Source: Actinomycetes bacterium (GTDB lineage Bacteria > Actinomycetota > Acidimicrobiia > Acidimicrobiales > RAAP-2). Taken from it: 64,000 bases of DNA. The stretch spans positions 22,846 through 86,845 of the forward strand of contig JAJYVS010000007.1 of the NCBI GenBank assembly GCA_021791895.1, written 5' to 3'. The notes beneath the pieces are model-generated. The model was not told where the DNA came from and made no database searches. It saw nothing but the letters and a program-made list of their open reading frames with translations. The stretch's first letter is position 1, and each line of letters opens with the position of its first letter. Shown here in pieces: positions 1 through 8,591 of the stretch. A program made the position numbers and the translations under genes.

Positions 1-846
1 GACCGCCGGCTCTGGCGCCGGCATGACGACCTCGGGCTGAGGGACCGTCGCCGGGGTCACCGCCTCGACCCATTCGATCTGGTCGAGGCCGAGGAACTCC
101 CAGTCGTCGACTCGGCTGGCGCCCTGCACGGGCTGACCCCAGGCGATGCCGTCGTCGAGCGCGTCGGCGGCTTGGTCGAGCGGGTGCTCGTCGTCGACCT
201 GCTCGAAGAAGGCTTCGAGGTCGACGTCGGGCTGCGATGGAGGTACATCTGCCGTGGCCCATCCTTCGACGAGCGGCTCCGAAGGGCTGAGGGTCCAGGC
301 CGACTCGGTCGGCTCGACCGGTGCCGGCTCTGGCTCGGCGCTCGGCCGCGGATCGAAGGAGAGCGAGCCCTCGAGCACCCGCTGGCGCGCCCGCAGGTAG
401 GAGGTCAGCCGGGTGGCCAGGTTCGCGAGGAGGTTCAGCTGGTCCTGCTCGAAGTGGCCGGCCGGAGGCTCGGCCACGCAGAGCAGGCCCCAGGGGTGCT
501 CGGGGGCGTCGGTGTCGCTGAGCGGTGCGACCGCCAGCTTGATGTGGTGGCCTTGTCCGGTCCACATGCTCCTCAGGACCCGGCCGCTGCGGACGAGCAC
601 CGTTCCGCCGGTCAGGTGTGGGTCCTCCCAGGTCTGCCGGACGAGCTCGTCGATCGACTCGACCGTCCAGGTCGGATCGGCCGTCAGCGTGGGGAAGGTG
701 GCGATGGCGAACCCGCCGTCGGCCTTGCGCAGCGCGGCGAAGGCCAGCGAGCCGCCGCATTGGGTCTTGGCCATCCGGAGCAGGTGACCGACACCTCCAT
801 GAGCTCCGTTGGCGCTTCCCTGGTCGTCGGTCATCATCGTCGACAC
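1..846 (-). CDS. GAF-domain protein, C-terminus beyond window
   Basis: An open minus-strand frame runs from GTG at 846 off the left edge (at least 282 codons). The start is chosen because AGGAGG lies 7 nt upstream (about 854-859); two ATG codons follow at 837 and 834 in the same frame. Residues about 15-150 look like a GAF sensor fold (LRMAKTQCGGSLAFAALRK, then a WGLLCVAEPP segment and a C-terminal amphipathic helix). After about residue 160 the chain becomes acidic and proline-rich, without a recognisable catalytic domain in the visible part. The N-terminal layout resembles that of the GGDEF protein at 11831-13642. Whether an output domain follows outside the window cannot be seen. The function is unknown; a ligand- or redox-sensing role is inferred from the fold only. 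Confidence 0.65.
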   Translation of the reverse strand, partial: MSTMMTDDQGSANGAHGGVGHLLRMAKTQCGGSLAFAALRKADGGFAIATFPTLTADPTWTVESIDELVRQTWEDPHLTGGTVLVRSGRVLRSMWTGQGHHIKLAVAPLSDTDAPEHPWGLLCVAEPPAGHFEQDQLNLLANLATRLTSYLRARQRVLEGSLSFDPRPSAEPEPAPVEPTESAWTLSPSEPLVEGWATADVPPSQPDVDLEAFFEQVDDEHPLDQAADALDDGIAWGQPVQGASRVDDWEFLGLDQIEWVEAVTPATVPQPEVVMPAPEPAV

Positions 847-1045
847 GCCTTGTCCTCCTGGTCAGCGTTGAAAGAGCCGTTTGGACGGTCGATCCTCGGG
901 GGGAGTTCGGTCGCCTCCGAGGCCGCTCGTCGCCAATAGCGTACGAAATCCGCGTCCCGGAACCGTCTACCCCTTGTCCCAGGCACGATTGAACCCCTTG
1001 CGTCCTCGCGATCTAAGAGTCCCTACATTGCCGAGCGGAGGAGCG

Positions 1046-1717
1046 ATGGGAGCCGCTGGCGTGACCTACGAGGTGGAGCTGTGGTGGACGACCCTCGATC
1101 TGTCGGCGCGCTCGGTGGAGGCGAGCGCCCTGACGCTGTCCTCCGACGAGGCGGTTCGGGCGACCCAGTACCGGGCGTCGAGCGATCAAGCACGCTTCGT
1201 CGTGGCTCGCGCGACGCTGCGCCGATTGCTCGGCCGGATGATCGGACAGCCCCCCGAGCAGGTGCGATTGGAGGTCGCCCCGGGGGGGAAGCCGGTCGTG
1301 CCCGGCTCGCCGCTCCGCTTCAGCACCTCTCGCAGTGCCGAGGTGGCCCTCTTCGCCACCAGCTGGACGATGGAGGTGGGGGTGGACGTCGAGGCGGTCC
1401 GTGCGGACGCCGACATGGACGCCATCGCGGCCCGGTTCTTCGCCCCCGAGGAGAACCGGGCCCTTGCCGTCCTGGACCCCGCGCTGCGCGTGCGAGCCGC
1501 CTACCAGTGCTGGAGCTGCAAGGAGGCCTACGGGAAAGGCACCGGCGAGGGGTTGACCGGCGCGCTGGGCGACCTGGTGGTCTGGAACCCCGAGGGGGAT
1601 CCCACCACTTTGGGTGATTGGAGAATCCACCCGGTCGACCTGGGCGGCGGGTACGCCGCCGCCGTCGCCGGGCGCTCCCCGGCCCGGTGGCGACCGAGCC
1701 CCCCGCAACGACTCTGA
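1046..1717 (+). CDS. 4'-phosphopantetheinyl transferase, Sfp type
   Basis: Transfers the phosphopantetheine arm from CoA to the conserved Ser of carrier-protein domains. The 223-residue product has the Sfp-superfamily signatures: GVDVE (Mg-binding Asp) near residue 115, followed by RFFAPEE, and WSCKEAYGK near residue 155 (the W-x-x-K-E-A motif). ATG 1046 is preceded by GGAGGAG (1037-1043), which fixes the start; a longer open frame upstream has no Shine-Dalgarno. It sits directly before a carrier-protein gene (1896-3674) that has the GGHS modification site, so that protein is the likely substrate. Family assignment is firm; partner specificity is inferred from position. Confidence 0.88.
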   Translation: MGAAGVTYEVELWWTTLDLSARSVEASALTLSSDEAVRATQYRASSDQARFVVARATLRRLLGRMIGQPPEQVRLEVAPGGKPVVPGSPLRFSTSRSAEVALFATSWTMEVGVDVEAVRADADMDAIAARFFAPEENRALAVLDPALRVRAAYQCWSCKEAYGKGTGEGLTGALGDLVVWNPEGDPTTLGDWRIHPVDLGGGYAAAVAGRSPARWRPSPPQRL

Positions 1718-1895
1718 CTTAGCGCCCACCGCTGATCCGTGCCTGAGGCTGGGACACGACACGGACGGTGGTGGGACGCCCGCTTCGTACCCTGCCAGGA
1801 GCACTGAACCGGCCCGCCACTGAACCGGCCCGCTGACGGGGTCCTTCCGTCACCACTCTCCGTGTTTACAGGGCTCCGTGAGGGAGGAAGAGCGA

Positions 1896-3674
1896 ATGGC
1901 AGCAGCTGTGGCCCTCGGCACCACGGTGATCGACCTGGTCGACGCCGTCGCCGCGTCCCGACCCAAACGGCTGGCCGTGCACAGCTCGGACGGCACCTTG
2001 ACCTATGCCGAGCTCCTCGAGCGGGCCGACGCCGTCGCCGCCGAGCTCGGCGAGCTGGGCGTCCAACCCGGCGACCTGGTCGGCCTCTGCGTGGCCCGTT
2101 CGTCCGCCCTCGTTGCGGGCGCGCTCGGCGTGCTACGGGCCGGCGCCGCCTACGTGGCCATCGACCCCAGCTACCCCGACGACCGGATCGCCTGGATGGT
2201 GGAGGACTCCGGGGCCAAAACCGTCGTCTGCGACGAGGGCACCAAGGACCGGCTCGGCGACCGACGGCCAACCCTGGTGCTCGGGCGCGGCGGCCGGTGT
2301 GGGCGTCTTGGGCGCCCGGACCGCCTTCCGGTCCACCCAGCACCGAGCGACCCCGCCTAAGTGGTCTACACGTCGGGCTCGACCGGGCAACCCAAGGGGG
2401 TCCTCGTCGATCACGCCAGCCTCGGCAACCTGGTCGCCTGGCACGTCGGCGCCTTCGACCTCGACTTCGCCGACCGATGCACCCAGATCGCCAGCCCCGG
2501 TTTCGACGCCGTCATCTGGGAGATCTGGCCGGCCCTGGCCGTCGGCGCCTCGCTGCACGTAGTGCCCGAAGAGCTGCGCACCGACCCGATCGGCCTGCGC
2601 GACTGGCTGGTCGCGAAGGGGGTCACGGTGTCGTTCATCCCGACCGCGGTGGCCGAGGGCCTGATCGGCCTGAGCTGGCCGCAGAACGCCCCGCTCCGCT
2701 ACCTGCTGACCGGGGGCGACGCCCTCGGTCGTCGGCCGCCCATCGAGCTGCCGTTCGCGGTGGTGAACAACTACGGCCTGAGTGAGACCACGGTGGTGGC
2801 CACCTCGGGCGTCGTCGACCCGAAGGGCGACGGACCCCCCTCGATCGGCCGGGCGATCGAAGGAGTGGTCGCCGAGGTCGTCGACGAACGACTGCAACCG
2901 GTCGCGCCCGGGATGGCCGGCGAACTCGTCATCGGCGGGGTGGCCGTGGCCAGCGGCTATCTCGGACGCCCCGAGCTCACGGCCGAGCGATTCCTCGGCG
3001 AGGGCGTCGACCGCCGCTACCGCACCGGGGACCTGGTGCGTCAGCGTCCCGACGGGGCCTTCGACTTCCTCGGCCGTCTCGACGACCAGCTGAGCATCCG
3101 CGGGTACCGGGTGGAGCCCGGCGAGGTCACCGCGGTCTTGAACGCCCACCCGGCCATCGCCGCCAGCATCGTGGTCGGTGTCGGCGCGACTAGCGCGCAG
3201 CGCCAACTCGTCGCCTATGTCGTCGGCAACGGCGAGGTCCAGCCGGACCACTTCGAGATCATCGAGTATCTGCGGGGCTCGCTCCCCGAGTACCTGGTCC
3301 CGGGACGCTACGTGTGGCTCGAGGCCCTGCCCCTCACCCCCCACGGCAAGGTGGATCGGGCCGCCCTGCCGGCGCTGGTCGACGAGCCGAGCTCCGGCTC
3401 CGAGGGGGATCGACCACTCCGGACCCCTACGGAGGCGAAAATCGAGGCCGTGTTGACGGAATTGCTCGACGTGCCCGAGGTGGGGCCGGAGGAGAACTTC
3501 TTCTTGCTTGGGGGCCACTCGATGCTCGGGGCCCAGTTGATCGTGCGGCTCGAGACGCTGTTCGACGTCGAGCTCAGCCTCCGGTACCTGTTCGACCACC
3601 CGACCCTCGGCGAGATCGCCGCCGCCGTCGACCGCCAGGTCGCCGAGCAGACGCTCGGGGCCCCGGTCCGGTGA
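1896..3674 (+). pseudogene. NRPS adenylation-carrier (A-T) protein, leucine-type, broken by in-frame TAA
   Basis: Activates an amino acid as aminoacyl-AMP and loads it on its own carrier domain. ATG 1896 follows AGGGAGGAAG (1881-1890). Core motifs in order: LTYAEL (A1), AGAAYVAIDPSYPDDR (A2), YTSGSTGQPKGV (A3), FDAVIWEIW (A4), NNYGLSETT (A5), GYLGRPELTAERF (A6), YRTGDL (A7), GRLDDQLSIRGYRVEPGE (A8), GKVDR (A10); then a carrier domain with LGGHSM (Ser542). Mapping on GrsA gives the specificity code D-A-W-F-L-G-N-V-V-K, a published leucine code. Codon 155 (2358-2360) is TAA, exactly where the usual DPAYVVYTSGSTG motif has Tyr; the same frame continues from GTG 2361. This is either a point nonsense mutation, a base error (TAC to TAA), or two chains made by termination-reinitiation. 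It overlaps the P450 gene by 4 bases. Confidence 0.85.
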
Positions 3675-4903
3675 GCGGCCCGGCGACGCGCCAGGGGGCG
3701 CCGGCGCTGAGCCTGTACCAGCTCCTCGACCCCGAGGTGCTCGCCAATCCCTACCCGCTCTACCGGCGGCTGCGCGAGGAGAGCCCGGTGTACTGGGACC
3801 CCTACCTGCACGCCTGGGTCGTGACCCGGTACCCCGATGTCGTCGAGGTCCTCCATCACTTCCACGCCGACCGCACCCCGACCCCCGAACGGCTCGACCA
3901 GCTCGGGATGGGGGAGATCACCCCCATCGCCCAGGTCATGGTGGAGCAGATGCTGTTCCTCGACCCCCCCCAGCACGGGCGGGTCCGACGCCTGGCCTCG
4001 GTCGCCTTCTCGCCCGGCCGGATCGCCGTCCTGCGCGAGCACATCGGCGGCATCTGCGACCGGCTCTTCGACGAGCTCGCCGGGAGCGGAGGGTTCGACG
4101 TGATGACCACGATCGCCAACCCCCTCCCAGCCATCGTGACCGCGGAGATGCTGGGGGTGCCGACCTCCGACCACCTGCTGCTCAAGGGGTGGTCGCAGGA
4201 CTTCGCCGAGATGCTGGGCAACTTCCAGCACAACCCGGGGCGGGCTCGCAAGACCCTGAAGGCGGTCGAGGAGATGACCCACTACTTTCACGCCGCGGTC
4301 AAACGGGACGCCGTCCATCCGACCGACGGTCTCATCCACGCCCTGAGCACGGCCGAGGTCGACGGCGACCGCCTGAGCGAGTCCGAGGTCGTGGCCAACG
4401 TCATCGTGACCATGGTCGGGGGCCAGGAGACCACCACCAACCTGATCGGCAACGGCCTGTTGACCCTGCTGCGCGAGCCCGAGCAGCTCGACCGGCTGCG
4501 GGCGGACCCCGGTCTCATCCAGAGCGCGGTCGAAGAGCTGCTCCGCTACGAGAGCCCTAGCCAGCACACCGCGAGGATCGCCCCGGCGGGGGCCGAGCTG
4601 AGGGGGGTGCCCATCCCCGAGGGCGACGCCGTGATGGCGGTGATGGGCTCGGCCAACCGGGACCCGTACCGCTTCGAGGACCCCGACCGCCTCGACCTCG
4701 GCCGGCAGGACAATCGGCACCTGGCCTTCGGCTGGGCGGCGCACTTCTGCTTCGGTGCTCCGCTGGCCCGGATGGAGGGCCAGATCGCGTTCTCCAAGCT
4801 GCTCCAACGATTCGGCTCCCTCGCCTTGGCCGACGAGGAGGTGACCTGGCGGCCGAACCTCGGACTCCGAGGCCTGAGCGAGCTGAACGTCTTGGCCTCG
4901 TGA
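3671..4903 (+). CDS. Cytochrome P450 of the NRPS locus
   Basis: A heme monooxygenase of 410 residues, the usual size for soluble bacterial P450s. I-helix oxygen-binding motif GGQETT near residue 250, K-helix ExxR as EELLR near 288, and heme-binding FGWAAHFCFG with the thiolate Cys at residue 360. The fourth position of the heme loop is Ala instead of the usual Gly, a variant also seen in other bacterial P450s. GTG 3671 overlaps the stop of the A-T gene (GTGA), and the next NRPS gene starts on its own stop, so the three are one translationally coupled unit. Such P450s often hydroxylate a carrier-bound amino acid; leucine loaded on the preceding carrier is the natural candidate, but that is inference. 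No ferredoxin gene is adjacent; a small ferredoxin lies far downstream at 36161. Confidence 0.9.
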   Translation: MSGPATRQGAPALSLYQLLDPEVLANPYPLYRRLREESPVYWDPYLHAWVVTRYPDVVEVLHHFHADRTPTPERLDQLGMGEITPIAQVMVEQMLFLDPPQHGRVRRLASVAFSPGRIAVLREHIGGICDRLFDELAGSGGFDVMTTIANPLPAIVTAEMLGVPTSDHLLLKGWSQDFAEMLGNFQHNPGRARKTLKAVEEMTHYFHAAVKRDAVHPTDGLIHALSTAEVDGDRLSESEVVANVIVTMVGGQETTTNLIGNGLLTLLREPEQLDRLRADPGLIQSAVEELLRYESPSQHTARIAPAGAELRGVPIPEGDAVMAVMGSANRDPYRFEDPDRLDLGRQDNRHLAFGWAAHFCFGAPLARMEGQIAFSKLLQRFGSLALADEEVTWRPNLGLRGLSELNVLAS

Positions 4904-7464
4904 CCGAGGAGGCGGGCCCCCTCTCCGAGGCGGGACCGATTTCGGTGGCGCAGGAGGCCATGTTCTACCAGTGCCTCCTCAATCCCAACGCCCGCAGCTA
5001 CCACGAGACGATCTCGATACGGAAGAACGGCGAACTCGATCTGGCCTGCTTCGAGGCCGCTTTCAATGAGATCCTCCGTCGGCACGCCTCGTGGCGGAGC
5101 ACCTTCGAGGTGTCTCACGGGCAACCGGTCCAGGTGGCGCACGAGCCCGCCTGGCTCCACCTCCCACTCGTGGACCTGAGCGGGCTCGGCGAGGACGCCG
5201 AGCACCACGCCGTGCGGCTGGTCGCCGAAGCCTCCTCGGTCCCTTACGACCTGCGACGCGGTCCGCTTCTCCGTCCGAGGCTCATGAAGTTTGCCGACCA
5301 CCACCGCCTCTATCTGGCGATGCACCACCTGATCTTCGACGTCGTGAGCGTGCACCGGGTGGTGCTCCCCGAGCTCGTGGCGATCTACGACGCGTTCTGC
5401 GAGGGTCGCAGCTCGCCGCTGCCCGAGCTCGAGACGACCTACGCCGACTACGCCGCCTGGGAGCAGGAGTGGATTGCCGGAGCGCGCGCGACCCAGCGGC
5501 TCGAGCACTGGCGGACGCGTCTCGAGTCGGCGCCGTCGCTGTCCCTGCCGCTCGACCGTCGGCGGGCGGCGACCCCGCGCCTCGCCGGCGCGACGACGTC
5601 GTTGCGCGTCGATGCGAAGACGGTGAGTGGGCTGCGTGCTCTCGGCCAGGGAGCTGGCGCCACGCTCTTCCAGACGCTGGCGGCGGCCTGGGCGCTCGTC
5701 CTCGCCCGATCGTCGGGACAGGACGACGTCGTGTTTGCCACCGCGGCGGACCTGCGCCAACGACCCGAATTCGAGTCGGTCGTCGGGTGCTCGATCTCGC
5801 CGCTCGTCCTCCGGGTCGATCTCTCGGGGGACCCGAGCTTCTTCGACCTCGTGGTTCGGACGCGCAACGAGGTGCTCGACGGCCTGGACCACCTGGTGCC
5901 GTTCGAGCGGATCGTTCGGGACCTCGAAGCGCCGAGGCCGTCGGGGGCGAACCCGATCTACCAGACGATGGTGGTCCTTGAGCCCCCGATCGCCACGCCG
6001 CACCCCGACTGGGCCGTCCACCTGATGGAGTCGACCGTCGTCGATGCCGTCGGCGTGACCAAGCTCGACCTCGAGCTCGGCTTGGACGAGCGTTGGGACG
6101 GTTCGATTGAGGGTCGGCTCATCTACGACCGGGACCTGTTCGACAAAGAGACCGCCGACGACCTGGTCGGCGACTGGCTCGGCGTCATCTCGGCCGCCTT
6201 GGCCGACCCCACCGTGGCCATCTCGGCGCTGATGCGCGCCGATCAGACCGACCGGCGCCGGATCGCCGACTGGAATGCCACGACCACCCCGCTCGTTGCC
6301 ACGTCGGTTCCCGAGCTGATCGCCGCCCAGGCCCGCCGCCGGCCCGACGCCCCGGCGGTGTGGGACGGGGAGCACCAGCTCAGCTACGGCCAGTTGGTGG
6401 AGCAGGCGGCGCGCACGGCCCGTCGGCTCCAAGACGCCGGGTTGGGGTGCGGTGAGGTCGTCGCGCTCTGCGCCCGCCCGAGTGTCGAGCTGGTGGCGAG
6501 CGCGCTCGGGGTTTTGCAGGCCGGAGCGGCGTACCTGCTCTTGGATCCCGATCTCGGGCCCGAGTGCCTGGAGCGGGTGGTCGAGGAGGCTGCGGTGGCT
6601 CTGGTCTACGCCGATCCGGTGCTCGCCAGCCGCCTCACCGGTACCGCGGCACCCATCCACGACGGTGGCGACGAGCCGGGCGTTACGGCGCCGGTCGAAC
6701 CGCCGGCTGCCCCGTGCTGCATCCAGTACCCGGATCCGACCAGCGGCGAGAGGTCGGGATACTCGCTCTCCCAGCGAGCGGTCGTGGGGCTGTGCACCGG
6801 GCTCACCGCCGACTTGGGCATCGGACCGGCCGACACGGTGCTCGTGCTCGCAGAGACGCTCCGGTGCGCCTCGGCCATCGAGCTGTGGATGCCCTTGTCG
6901 GCCGGGGCGCGGGTGGTCCTGGCACCGGCGGCGCTCGCCGACGATGGGGCCGCCCTGAGCGAGCTGATCTCGGCCGAGCGCGTCTCGTTCCTCCACGCAT
7001 CGGCCACGCGATGGCAACGGCTCGTCGACACCGGTTTGCGGGCGGCTCGGGGCCTCGGCGCCCTGTCGGGCGCCGTCGGGTTGACCGAGGAGTTGGCTGA
7101 CGCGATCTGCGAGCGCTCCCGTGCCCTGTTCGTCGGGTTCGGGGGACCCGAGGTCACCGGTTATGCCGCCTGGGGCCCGGTCGATCGCACGACTCCGCTC
7201 ACCATCGGTCGGCCGAGGGTCAACAACCGTGCCTACGTGGTCGACGAGCGGAAGAACCCGCTCCCGGTCGGCACCGTGGGCGAGTTGCTGTTCGCGGGCG
7301 ACGGCGTGGCCACACCCCACCCTCCGGACTTTGCGGCTGTCGAGAGGGCTGTGCTCGAGCCCGGTGGTGACGGTCGGGCCGTCGCGACCGGGTTCCGGGC
7401 CAGGTGGCGCCGAGACGGCAGCCTCGAGCTCGTTCCGCCGCCGGTCGAGCGCCCGGATCGCTAG
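4900..7464 (+). CDS. NRPS condensation domain fused to a degenerate adenylation domain
   Basis: An 854-residue protein starting on GTGA with the P450 stop. Residues about 10-430 form a condensation domain; the active-site motif reads HHLIFDV (His142, His143, Asp147), so the catalytic second His and the Asp are kept but the final Gly of HHxxxDG is Val. Residues about 455-850 are adenylation-like: LSYGQL (A1) and LQAGAAYLLLDPD (A2) are recognisable. The phosphate-binding loop YTSGSTG is replaced by PDPTSGERSG, A5 lacks NxYGxTE, and A7-A10, including the catalytic Lys, are absent. There is no carrier or thioesterase domain. The second half is therefore probably catalytically dead. The protein could condense the leucyl group from the A-T protein with an acceptor supplied in trans. 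The last codon shares CTAG with the convergent gene at 7461. Confidence 0.85.
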   Translation: MTEEAGPLSEAGPISVAQEAMFYQCLLNPNARSYHETISIRKNGELDLACFEAAFNEILRRHASWRSTFEVSHGQPVQVAHEPAWLHLPLVDLSGLGEDAEHHAVRLVAEASSVPYDLRRGPLLRPRLMKFADHHRLYLAMHHLIFDVVSVHRVVLPELVAIYDAFCEGRSSPLPELETTYADYAAWEQEWIAGARATQRLEHWRTRLESAPSLSLPLDRRRAATPRLAGATTSLRVDAKTVSGLRALGQGAGATLFQTLAAAWALVLARSSGQDDVVFATAADLRQRPEFESVVGCSISPLVLRVDLSGDPSFFDLVVRTRNEVLDGLDHLVPFERIVRDLEAPRPSGANPIYQTMVVLEPPIATPHPDWAVHLMESTVVDAVGVTKLDLELGLDERWDGSIEGRLIYDRDLFDKETADDLVGDWLGVISAALADPTVAISALMRADQTDRRRIADWNATTTPLVATSVPELIAAQARRRPDAPAVWDGEHQLSYGQLVEQAARTARRLQDAGLGCGEVVALCARPSVELVASALGVLQAGAAYLLLDPDLGPECLERVVEEAAVALVYADPVLASRLTGTAAPIHDGGDEPGVTAPVEPPAAPCCIQYPDPTSGERSGYSLSQRAVVGLCTGLTADLGIGPADTVLVLAETLRCASAIELWMPLSAGARVVLAPAALADDGAALSELISAERVSFLHASATRWQRLVDTGLRAARGLGALSGAVGLTEELADAICERSRALFVGFGGPEVTGYAAWGPVDRTTPLTIGRPRVNNRAYVVDERKNPLPVGTVGELLFAGDGVATPHPPDFAAVERAVLEPGGDGRAVATGFRARWRRDGSLELVPPPVERPDR

Positions 7465-8591
7465 GCCCCGACCGCCTTGGCCATGGGCGTCACCGCCCCT
7501 GCGGCGGCGACCGTGTGGAGCATCGCCGCCGAGCGGGGGAAGGAGCCGTTGGTGAGCGCCCACGAGCCGTCGTCCCAGACCACCGCGGCGACCAGGTTCT
7601 GTCGGTCTGCCCAGCGGAGGAACTGGCTGACGAACGTGGGGTCGTCGCCGCCCCCCGAGGCCGCGGCCGGGACCACGCCCCACTTGGCGATCATGAAGAG
7701 CTTCTTGTGCTGGTCGGCGAAGGTCGCGAACCAGTCGGGGCCGTAGGCGGCGGAGGCCAGCTCGTTCCAGCTGGGGCCGACCAGCCCGAGCCCGACGTCG
7801 AAGGCGTCGGTGGCGACGACGTCGACGTAGGCGTTGCCCGGGTAGAGCGCGCTCGGCAGGACCCCGTAGCCGGCGGCGGCGTCCCACACGAAGAGGAACT
7901 GCTGGTTGGGCACCGAGCGCATGGCCGTAACCACCGCCCGCCAGTAGGCCACGTACTGCTGCGCGGCGCCCGGCGTGGTCGCCGCCCACGGCACCGTCGG
8001 GTCGCCGGGGTCCCAGCCGAGCACGATCAGCGAGCTGCCCTGACCGCCGTCGACGAGCACCTGGGCGAGCTCGGTGAAGTACGAGTTGTAGGCACCGGCC
8101 GCCCCGGCGGCCAGCGTGGCGCCGCCGGTGCTCGGGAGCATCGGGACGCCCCACATCATCCGGAAGCCGGTGCCGTTCCACCGTTGCAGGAACCACGCGG
8201 GGTTCTCGATCGTCGACCACGAGGTGCCGTCGAGATAGTCGAAGGCATAGGGGACCGGGGCACCGGCGACGGCGCTGAAGGTGCTGGCGCTGGCCACTGC
8301 ACCAGGGCCGGCGTAGACGCCGAGGGGGACGGTGGTGCCGATGACGGCCGGCTTCGGTGCCTTGTGGGCGGGGCTCATCGTGGGCGGCGCTGGGGTGGTC
8401 GTCGGGGCGGAAGTCGTCGAGCTGACGGCGGGCGCCGCCGTGTTGAGGGTGCTCTCGGAGACCACCCGCACCAGGACCCAGACCGCGGTCCCGGTCGCTG
8501 CGAGCAGGAACAAGGTGGCGACGAGTCGCCCCGGTCGCATGGACCGGGCCATCCGCCTCCTCGCGGACCGTGCTCGGGCGCGCAGGCTCAT
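7461..8591 (-). CDS. Membrane-anchored glycoside hydrolase-like protein
   Basis: A 376-residue protein with an Arg-rich cytoplasmic start, one N-terminal membrane segment (about residues 24-42), a Thr/Pro/Ser-rich linker (about 50-85) and a secreted domain. The domain carries TIM-barrel-like stretches: SSLIVLGWDPGD, QQFLFVWDAA, VDVVATDAFD, KLFMIAKWGV and VAAVVWDDGSW. This pattern resembles GH26/beta-mannanase-like domains, but catalytic Glu residues cannot be placed with confidence and Asp occupies several candidate positions. It starts at ATG 8591 with GGGAGG upstream and overlaps the ligase gene stop (ATGA). As last gene of a GGDEF-Wzz-ligase operon it may trim or modify the exported polysaccharide. 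Family assignment is tentative. Confidence 0.65.
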   Translation of the reverse strand: MSLRARARSARRRMARSMRPGRLVATLFLLAATGTAVWVLVRVVSESTLNTAAPAVSSTTSAPTTTPAPPTMSPAHKAPKPAVIGTTVPLGVYAGPGAVASASTFSAVAGAPVPYAFDYLDGTSWSTIENPAWFLQRWNGTGFRMMWGVPMLPSTGGATLAAGAAGAYNSYFTELAQVLVDGGQGSSLIVLGWDPGDPTVPWAATTPGAAQQYVAYWRAVVTAMRSVPNQQFLFVWDAAAGYGVLPSALYPGNAYVDVVATDAFDVGLGLVGPSWNELASAAYGPDWFATFADQHKKLFMIAKWGVVPAAASGGGDDPTFVSQFLRWADRQNLVAAVVWDDGSWALTNGSFPRSAAMLHTVAAAGAVTPMAKAVGA

